Shown here in pieces: positions 7,720-13,487 of a stretch of 15,225 nucleotides of DNA. Each line of letters begins with the position of its first letter. Position 1 is the stretch's first letter. The position numbers and the translations under genes are program-made. The DNA lies in contig PCWF01000214.1 of the NCBI GenBank assembly GCA_002796165.1, forward strand, positions 1 through 15,225, in the 5' to 3' direction. The stretch is from Nitrospinae bacterium CG11_big_fil_rev_8_21_14_0_20_56_8. Lineage in GTDB: Bacteria > Nitrospinota > Nitrospinia > Nitrospinales > VA-1. The notes beneath the pieces are model-generated. The model searched no databases. It worked only from the letters and a program-made list of their open reading frames with translations, and was not told the origin of the DNA.

Positions 7720-7736
7720 CTGGCATATTTCTTGCT
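7720..7736 (+). promoter_or_regulatory. Sigma-54 (RpoN) -24/-12 promoter for the PilZ gene
   Basis: CTGGCATA-TTTC-TTGCT matches the sigma-54 consensus YTGGCACG-N4-TTGCW closely: the GG (7722-7723) and GC (7734-7735) have the correct 12-bp phase. The implied transcription start is near 7747, about 73 nt before the PilZ start codon. Sigma-54 promoters need an enhancer-binding ATPase, usually bound 80-150 bp upstream, so control by such an activator is inferred. No classical sigma-70 promoter stands out in this gap. Confidence 0.6.
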
Positions 7737-7819
7737 CATTAAAAAATAAATACCAACCTGCCAATTTTCCGACGTCAGCAGGTACCGATTTTTAAAGAGA
7801 TGTTCAGAAAGGACGCCTT

Positions 7820-8332
7820 ATGTCGAGCTTGGGATTTTCGACGAATACCGCTTTGCCCCAGGAGTCCCTGGTAAACTCGTGGGTCGAGAAATACCTGGGC
7901 AACGTTCCGGTGAGGGGAGCTTACGATCCGGAGCAGGATCAAAGAAATGATTACCGGTTGAATCTGGCCTCGTTGCAAGCTCTCGATGCGGCCATCATTA
8001 CCCGGGAGGGGACTATCTATGGGATAACGATATTAAACCTGAGCGCAAGCGGACTGTCCTGCGCCATTCCGCAAGGTTACACGCCCGAAAGTGGGGAACC
8101 GGTCACTATTTCGCTGTATCTACCCTTGAAAGAGCATATTCACATTTACACCGAAATGCGCCTCGTGACGCAAACCCCGCATCCGGATGGGAAGCGGCGC
8201 GTCGCCCGGTACCGTTATTCCGAGGCCATGGACGAAGAAGACCGGGAGAACATCCACCGGTTTGTCATGGAGAAACAGTTTGAGTTGATCCGCAAAGAAC
8301 GCGCTAAAAAGGGACACCTGGTCGCTTTGTAA
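7820..8332 (+). CDS. PilZ domain protein, probable cyclic-di-GMP receptor
   Basis: A 170-residue cytoplasmic protein. The two PilZ signature elements are present: RxxxR at R42-R46 (RNDYR) and NxSxxG at N73-G78 (NLSASG), spaced as expected, so cyclic-di-GMP binding is likely. Residues 1-40 form a leading segment without recognised homology. Residues 40-150 are the PilZ beta barrel, and the C-terminal 30 residues are charged and probably helical (EKQFELIRKERAKKG). No catalytic output domain is attached, so it presumably acts through a partner protein in motility, adhesion or polysaccharide export. The start is well supported by AAAGGA (7808-7813) with 6 nt spacing. It has its own sigma-54-type promoter and lies tail-to-tail with ftsY, with only 18 bp between the stops. 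Confidence 0.88.
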   Translation: MSSLGFSTNTALPQESLVNSWVEKYLGNVPVRGAYDPEQDQRNDYRLNLASLQALDAAIITREGTIYGITILNLSASGLSCAIPQGYTPESGEPVTISLYLPLKEHIHIYTEMRLVTQTPHPDGKRRVARYRYSEAMDEEDRENIHRFVMEKQFELIRKERAKKGHLVAL

Positions 8333-8350
8333 ATCGGATAGCGAAACCGG

Positions 8351-9310
8351 TTACTCTCCCACCAGGGCTTCGACAAAGGCCTTCGCATTGAACTCCTGGA
8401 GGTCCTCCACTTTTTCCCCCACTCCCACGTAGCGGACGGGTATCCCCAACTCGCGGGAAAGATTGAGGAGCACGCCTCCCTTTGCGCTTCCGTCGAGCTT
8501 GGTCATGACCAGCCCGTCGATGCTCAGGGCTTCATGGAACAACCGGGCCTGGGAAAGGCTGTTCTGCCCGATGGAGGCATCGAGCACCAGGAGCGTTTCA
8601 TGCGGGGCTGAAGGCAATACCTTGCCGATCACCCGCTTGACCTTTTTCAGTTCTTCCATCAGATTGACGTTGGTCTGCAACCGGCCGGCGGTGTCGATGA
8701 TGGCCGCATCCAATTTGCGGTTCACCGCCGCTTGGACGGTATCGTAAGCGACCGCCGAGGGATCGGCCCCGCTTTTCTGATGAATGCAGGGGATATCCGT
8801 CCGGCGCGCCCATTCCTGCAACTGCTCGATCGCCGCGGCACGAAACGTGTCGCCCGCGCCCAGCACCACTTTTTTCCCGTCCATTTTCCAGCGGGCCGCC
8901 AGTTTCCCGATGGTGGTGGTCTTGCCGGAACCGTTGACCCCGATGACGAGCAGGACCAGCGGCATCCCCGAAGGGAATTCGATCGCGCGCTGGTTCTCTT
9001 CCAGGATCTCCACCATCAACCGTTTCAGATGCGCCATCACGTCCTGACGCTCCCGGTGCCCCGCGTCCCGGACCCCCCGTTTCAGTTCGTCCAGGATAAA
9101 CTCGGTGGCGCGGGTCCCCACGTCGGCGAGCAGGAGCGATTCTTCCAGCTCGTCGAGTAACTCGGGACCCACCTCTCCCTTTCCCTTGAAGAGCTTGCCG
9201 ATGCCCCCCGCCATGGACTCGCGGGTCTTCGTCAACCCCTGTTTCAACCGGGAAAAAAATCCCCCCTTGTTTTCCTGGGGAGCCTGCTCATTGGAAACTT
9301 CCTCACTCAT
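8351..9310 (-). CDS. ftsY: FtsY, signal recognition particle receptor GTPase
   Basis: A 319-residue SRP receptor that docks SRP-ribosome complexes at the inner membrane through paired GTP hydrolysis with Ffh. The NG domain is complete. The N domain spans about 15-100 (FFSRLKQGLTKTRE, LLLADVGTRAT). The P-loop is GVNGSGKTTT (124-133), then DTFRAAA (154-160), the G3 motif DTAGR (206-210), G4 TKLDGSAKGG (270-279) and the closing GVGEKVEDLQEF (296-307). The acidic A domain of E. coli FtsY is absent; only about 15 mostly acidic or polar residues precede the N domain, as in many bacteria with short FtsY. The start at 9310 is chosen because the frame further upstream (to 9745) is antisense to the glycosyltransferase gene. 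Neighbours do not suggest a special role; it is a housekeeping gene. Confidence 0.97.
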   Translation of the reverse strand: MSEEVSNEQAPQENKGGFFSRLKQGLTKTRESMAGGIGKLFKGKGEVGPELLDELEESLLLADVGTRATEFILDELKRGVRDAGHRERQDVMAHLKRLMVEILEENQRAIEFPSGMPLVLLVIGVNGSGKTTTIGKLAARWKMDGKKVVLGAGDTFRAAAIEQLQEWARRTDIPCIHQKSGADPSAVAYDTVQAAVNRKLDAAIIDTAGRLQTNVNLMEELKKVKRVIGKVLPSAPHETLLVLDASIGQNSLSQARLFHEALSIDGLVMTKLDGSAKGGVLLNLSRELGIPVRYVGVGEKVEDLQEFNAKAFVEALVGE

Positions 9311-9478
9311 GGAATTGCGCCTGAAAACGCCGCCCAAAATTTTACTAGGGCGGAAAAGGAAAAAAACTATAATGAAAACCGAGCCGGTATATTTGCAAGT
9401 TGCCCGGAGTAAGTCAAGGCCTCCTGTAAATACACCCGGCCGTCGCTCCGGGACCGATAATTGCCGTGGGGAAGAAGA
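9311..9478. promoter_or_regulatory. Divergent promoter region between ftsY and the GT4 gene
   Basis: This 168-bp region must serve both divergent genes. On the plus strand TATAAT at 9368-9373 is a perfect -10, without a good -35. On the minus strand CATTAT (9374-9369) with TTGCAA (9398-9393) and an 18-bp spacer is a candidate ftsY promoter. The two -10 elements would overlap almost completely, so the promoters may compete. A hairpin, CCGCCC (9330-9335) with GGGCGG (9348-9353), loop 12 nt, would lie in the ftsY leader 20-43 nt upstream of its start codon. All calls are by motif only. Confidence 0.35.
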
Positions 9479-10768
9479 ATGAATATCCTGATGGTCACCA
9501 ACACCTATTCTCCCCATGTCGGCGGGGTTGCGAAATCGGTCGAAGCTTTCACAAAAGAGTACCGCCGGAGAGGCCATCGGGTGATCGTGATCGCACCGAT
9601 CTTCAAAGGCGCGCCTGAATGGGAAGAAGACGTCATTCGCGTGCCCGCCATCCAGCAATTCAACGGGAGCGATTTTTCGGTCCGCATTCCCATTCCCGGC
9701 CTGCTCACGGTGGCGCTGGATGATTTCGTTCCAGACATCGTCCACTCACATCATCCGTTCCTGCTGGGCGATACGGCGTTTCTCCTGGCGGCGCGGGAAA
9801 ATGCCCCTCTGGTCTTCACCCATCACACCCTGTACGAACAGTATACCCATTATGTGCCCGGAGATTCTCCCGAACTGCAACGCTTCGTGGTGGAACTGTC
9901 CACCGGTTACGCGAACCTGTGCGACCTGGTGTTCGCGCCCAGCGAAAGCATCGCCTCCCTGATCAAGACCCGTGGAACCCGGACTCCGGTCGAGGCGGTC
10001 CCCACCGGAGTCAATCTGGAACAATTCTCGAAAGGGGACGGGACGAAATTCCGAAAACGGTACGGCATTCCCCCCGATGCCTTTCTCGTCGGCCACGTGG
10101 GCCGGCTCGCGCCGGAAAAGAATCTCGATTTCCTCGCCCGCGCCGTCCTTCGGTTTCTTGAAGAATGCGAATCCGCCTGGTTCCTCGTTACCGGCGAAGG
10201 CCCCTCCAAGGAACGGATTTTGGCCCGGTTCGGGGAAGCCCGGTTGTTGCACCGGTTGGTCCTTACGGGAACCCTGGTCGGCGGCGATCTGGTCGACGCC
10301 TACCATGCGATGGAGGTGTTCGCCTTTGCCTCGAAAACCGAAACCCAGGGTATGGTGCTGACCGAAGCCCTGGCGGCATCCTGCCCCGTGGTGGCTCTGG
10401 ACGCGCCGGGAGCCCGGGAAGTGGTGCAATCGGGTCTGAACGGCCACCTGGTGTACCATGAAACCATCGATGCGTTCGCTTCCGCCCTGCATTGGATTTA
10501 CACCAAAACCGGGAAGGAAAAGGAAACGCTTCGGGAGGCGGCCCGAACCACCGCCCGGCAATTCTCCCTGGACCGGTGCGCGTCCCGCTCGCTTGAACTA
10601 TACGAAGGCCTCCTCAAGAGCGATCCCGAAAAGCGGGAGATTGAAGACAGCATGTGGAGCGGGGCGATGCGTATGATCGAAAGCGAATGGGAGATCTGGC
10701 TCAATCGCGCCCATGCCGCCGGAGCGGCCTTCATCCCCCCTTCACAGAATTCTTCCCGCGATGGTTGA
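9479..10768 (+). CDS. Glycosyltransferase family 4 (GT-B fold)
   Basis: A 429-residue retaining glycosyltransferase. The N-terminal acceptor domain opens MNILMVTNTYSPHVGGVAKS, the usual GT4 start with a glycine-rich loop. The C-terminal nucleotide-sugar domain begins near residue 200 (FLVGHVGRLAPEKNL) and carries the EX7E motif E288/E296 (ETQGMVLTEALA). The layout, including HSHHPFLLG and FTHHTLYEQY, resembles diacylglycerol glucosyltransferases and related glycolipid enzymes, so a lipid acceptor is plausible but not shown. ATG 9479 is supported by GGGGAAG (9468-9474); the TTG at 9461 adds nothing family-like. The stop overlaps the next gene's probable start by 8 bp, which implies translational coupling. 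After residue 380 the tail (about 50 residues) is charged and not obviously part of the GT-B core. No signal peptide is visible, so it acts in the cytoplasm or at the inner membrane face. Confidence 0.88.
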   Translation: MNILMVTNTYSPHVGGVAKSVEAFTKEYRRRGHRVIVIAPIFKGAPEWEEDVIRVPAIQQFNGSDFSVRIPIPGLLTVALDDFVPDIVHSHHPFLLGDTAFLLAARENAPLVFTHHTLYEQYTHYVPGDSPELQRFVVELSTGYANLCDLVFAPSESIASLIKTRGTRTPVEAVPTGVNLEQFSKGDGTKFRKRYGIPPDAFLVGHVGRLAPEKNLDFLARAVLRFLEECESAWFLVTGEGPSKERILARFGEARLLHRLVLTGTLVGGDLVDAYHAMEVFAFASKTETQGMVLTEALAASCPVVALDAPGAREVVQSGLNGHLVYHETIDAFASALHWIYTKTGKEKETLREAARTTARQFSLDRCASRSLELYEGLLKSDPEKREIEDSMWSGAMRMIESEWEIWLNRAHAAGAAFIPPSQNSSRDG

Positions 10769-13196
10769 ACGGCTGGAGCAAGTCATCCGAAAATGCCGGT
10801 TGTTTCTGAGCCGCAGTGAATGGGGGATCCGGCTCCTCAAACTTTCGCGGTCCACGGGAACCGAAACCCGGCCGGGCCTTCTGTTGATCCAGATCGACGG
10901 GCTGTCCCGCAACCAATTGGAACGATCCCTCGAAAGAGGAGAAATGCCCTTCCTCAACTCCCTGTTGCGGAGAGAAGGTTACCACCTGCATACCCTGTAT
11001 TCCGGTCAACCCTCAAGCACCCCGGGATTCCAGGCCGAACTGTTTTACGGGGAAAAATGCGCCGTGCCCGCATTCAGTTTTTTGAACCGCAAAACGGGCC
11101 GGGTCGCCCGCATGTTCGATCCCGAACCGGTGGCCGCGATTCAGGAGCGGCTTGAAAAGAAGCACGAAGGCCTGCTCAAGGAAGGAAGCAGTTATACCGG
11201 TATTTTTTCCGGCGGCGCGGCCGAATCTCATTTCTGCCCCGCGACCTTCGGCTGGCTCGATCTTTTGCGCGCCGTCAATCCTTTCGCCATCGCGATCCTC
11301 GTCCTGTCCCACGCGCCCGCCATTGCGCGGTTGATCGGTCTCCTGGTCCTGGAAATCATCCTGGCGCTGGGTGACTTTCTTCGGGGCATCATCGCGGGAA
11401 AATCGCTGGGACAGGAACTCAAGTTCGTTCCCATTCGCATCGCGATCTGCATCCTGCTTCGCGAACTGGTCACCATTGGCGGGAAAATGGACCTGATGCG
11501 GGGCCTGCCCACGGTTCATATCAATTTTATCGGTTACGACGAGCAGGCCCACCGGCGGGGCCCGTCCTCCCGGTTCGCGCGTTGGACCCTGAAAGGAATC
11601 GATGGAGCGATTCGCGATTTATTCCAAACCGCCCGCCGTTCCCCCAGGCGGGATTACGACGTCTGGGTCTATTCCGATCATGGACAGGAAGACACCGTCC
11701 CTTATCCTCTGAAATTCGGGCGCACGATTCAGGACGCGGTAGCCGAAGCCTTGAATCATCCGGATGCTTCCTCCCCCCTGCACCCTCCCGAGGTGCGCGG
11801 AATACAATATGAACGGTCCCGGTGGGTCAATGGGAGAATCGGGCCTCCGCCGGACGCCGAGGGGAAGGAATCGCCGCCCGGCGAGGACCTCTCCGTATCT
11901 CCTCTGGTGGTCACCGCGATGGGATCCCTGGGACACATTTATTTGTCTCATCCAGTATCTTCCGGGGAGAAAGAGCGGATGGCTCTCCGGTTGACGAGCG
12001 AAGCGCACATTCCGCTTGTACTCGCCCCCCTGGATAACCATGGCGTCGCGGCGTGGAGCGGTTCGGTCCGGCATGTTCTGCCGCAGGATGCCGAACAGGT
12101 GCTGGGTGCCGGGCATCCGTTTCTGCCGGAAGTCTGCAGGGACCTGGTGGATTTGTGCCATCATCCCGATTCCGGGGATTTCATTATTTCGGGGTGGAGC
12201 CTGGAATCTCCCTCGATTTGTTTCCCGATGGAGCATGGCTCCCACACCGGCCCGGGGACCGAGGAAACCCGTGCCTTTGCCCTGCTTCCCCTCACCAGTC
12301 CCGTAACCTACGAGGAGGGGAAACGTTATCTGCGGGCCGGCAACCTGCGTGAGGGAGCGCTCAGGTTCCTGGGCCGCCATCCCCATCCCCATCCGCCCCG
12401 GTTTCGCCGCCGCGACCGGGAAGGTCTGCCCCTGCGGGTGATGACCTACAATGTTCACACCTGCCGGGGAATGGACGGCAAACTGGCTCCCGACCGCATC
12501 GCCCGGGTGATCGCCCACTATGATCCTGACATCGTCGCCCTCCAGGAACTGGACGTCCGGCGCCTCCGCACCCGGCAGTTGGACCAGGCCCATTACCTGG
12601 CGCGCTTTCTGGAAATGGAGTATCACTTCTACCCGGCCCTGCGCGTCGCCGGCGAACAATATGGCGACGCCATTTTGAGCCGGTTTCCCATGCGGCTCGT
12701 CAAGTCGGGCCCCCTTCCCGGATTGCCGGACCATCCCCGCCTGGAACCCCGCGGGGCTCTCTGGATTTCGCTCACGGTGGGGGAAGAAGAAATCCAGGTC
12801 ATCAACACACACCTGGGATTGAAAAAGCGGGAGCGGCAAGCCCAGGTGGAGGCCCTGCTCGGTCCCGAATGGCTGGGTCATCCCGATTGCCGCGCGCCGG
12901 TCATCCTGTGCGGAGATTTCAATTTCACCCCGCACTCGCGGGAATTCCGCAAAATCTGCCATCATTACCCTGACGCGCAGGCCGCACTCAAAGATCACCG
13001 TCCCCAGCGAACCTTTACCGGTCGCTTCCCCCTCGGGCGCATCGACCACATCTTTCTCGATAACACGATCCGGATCTACAGCGTGGAAGTTCCGCGGACC
13101 GCCGTGACGCGGGTGGCCTCCGACCATCTTCCCCTGATTGCGGAAATCGATATCCCCCGGAAAACCGAGATTACCGCCGCCCCCCCGCCCCCGTGA
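10761..13196 (+). CDS. Two-headed phosphodiesterase: alkaline-phosphatase-superfamily domain fused to EEP domain
   Basis: 811 residues with two hydrolase domains. Residues 38-515 fit the alkaline phosphatase/type I phosphodiesterase superfamily: metal ligand D46 (IQIDGLS), probable nucleophile T87 (QPSSTPGF), D260 and H264 (GYDEQAH), D306-H307 (YSDHGQED) and H495 (GSHTGPG). Residues about 172-240 are a hydrophobic insert rich in Leu, Ile and Ala that may contact the membrane. A His/Pro-rich linker (539-547) leads to an endonuclease/exonuclease/phosphatase domain (557-797) with N564 (TYNVH), E596 (LQELD), H684 (NTHLG), D719 and N721 (GDFN), D762-H763 (IDHIF) and D788-H789 (SDHLP), so it is also intact. 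EEP enzymes include neutral sphingomyelinase-like and inositol-phosphate phosphatases as well as nucleases. Substrates are unknown. The 8-bp overlap with the GT4 gene suggests shared glycolipid or head-group chemistry. ATG 10713 is an alternative start, adding 16 residues and overlapping the GT4 gene more deeply. Confidence 0.82.
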   Translation: MVERLEQVIRKCRLFLSRSEWGIRLLKLSRSTGTETRPGLLLIQIDGLSRNQLERSLERGEMPFLNSLLRREGYHLHTLYSGQPSSTPGFQAELFYGEKCAVPAFSFLNRKTGRVARMFDPEPVAAIQERLEKKHEGLLKEGSSYTGIFSGGAAESHFCPATFGWLDLLRAVNPFAIAILVLSHAPAIARLIGLLVLEIILALGDFLRGIIAGKSLGQELKFVPIRIAICILLRELVTIGGKMDLMRGLPTVHINFIGYDEQAHRRGPSSRFARWTLKGIDGAIRDLFQTARRSPRRDYDVWVYSDHGQEDTVPYPLKFGRTIQDAVAEALNHPDASSPLHPPEVRGIQYERSRWVNGRIGPPPDAEGKESPPGEDLSVSPLVVTAMGSLGHIYLSHPVSSGEKERMALRLTSEAHIPLVLAPLDNHGVAAWSGSVRHVLPQDAEQVLGAGHPFLPEVCRDLVDLCHHPDSGDFIISGWSLESPSICFPMEHGSHTGPGTEETRAFALLPLTSPVTYEEGKRYLRAGNLREGALRFLGRHPHPHPPRFRRRDREGLPLRVMTYNVHTCRGMDGKLAPDRIARVIAHYDPDIVALQELDVRRLRTRQLDQAHYLARFLEMEYHFYPALRVAGEQYGDAILSRFPMRLVKSGPLPGLPDHPRLEPRGALWISLTVGEEEIQVINTHLGLKKRERQAQVEALLGPEWLGHPDCRAPVILCGDFNFTPHSREFRKICHHYPDAQAALKDHRPQRTFTGRFPLGRIDHIFLDNTIRIYSVEVPRTAVTRVASDHLPLIAEIDIPRKTEITAAPPPP

Positions 13197-13211
13197 CCGG
13201 CAACGGCGAAT

Positions 13212-13268
13212 TTCCCCCGATTTCCGGCAAGACCGGGGGGAAGGAAAATCCCGGAACCCCTTTTCCTT
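13212..13268 (+). terminator. Two overlapping hairpins after the AP-EEP gene, possible terminator
   Basis: TTCCCCC (13212-13218) can pair with GGGGGAA (13236-13242), and AAGGAAAA (13241-13248) with TTTTCCTT (13261-13268, a perfect 8-bp stem with a 12-nt loop). The two stems share two bases and so partly exclude each other. There is no clean U-tract after either, although the second arm itself carries TTTT. This is the most probable place for the GT4/AP-EEP transcript to end. Confidence 0.3.
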
Positions 13269-13278
13269 AAAGTTTTAA

Positions 13279-13436
13279 TTGATTTAAACCGCTATGAGAT
13301 TTAGACTCGTTTTCCTATGGGGTCGTTGCCGATCCCCGAGAACGGTCGCCAGGGTTTTCCCGGTCGGCCGGGCAAATACCCGTCGGCTTCTGGGGCGGAA
13401 CCGCAATCGCATCCCATTGCCCCCCAGGGCTAAAAT
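13279..13436 (+). promoter_or_regulatory. Candidate promoter elements for the radical SAM gene
   Basis: TTGATT (13279-13284) and TAGACT (13302-13307) are separated by 17 bp, each matching 4 of 6 consensus bases. Alternatively TAAAAT at 13431-13436 is a 5-of-6 -10 without a -35, which would give a leader of about 45 nt. A GC hairpin, CCCGG-TCGG-CCGGG (13359-13372), lies between them. Which of these, if any, is used cannot be decided by eye. Confidence 0.25.
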
Positions 13437-13487
13437 CGCGAATCCCGCGAGCTCAGAATCGTTTACCCAAACCATCCGAGGCTCTTC

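Noticed and set aside
9311..9745. Upstream extension of the ftsY frame by 145 codons
   Set aside because: It is antisense to the GT4 gene, crosses the divergent promoter region and has no FtsY A-domain features; ATG 9310 is the sensible start.
11619..13127. 502-codon minus-strand open frame opposite the AP-EEP gene
   Set aside because: The plus strand carries two sets of conserved catalytic residues here, so the antisense frame is a shadow.
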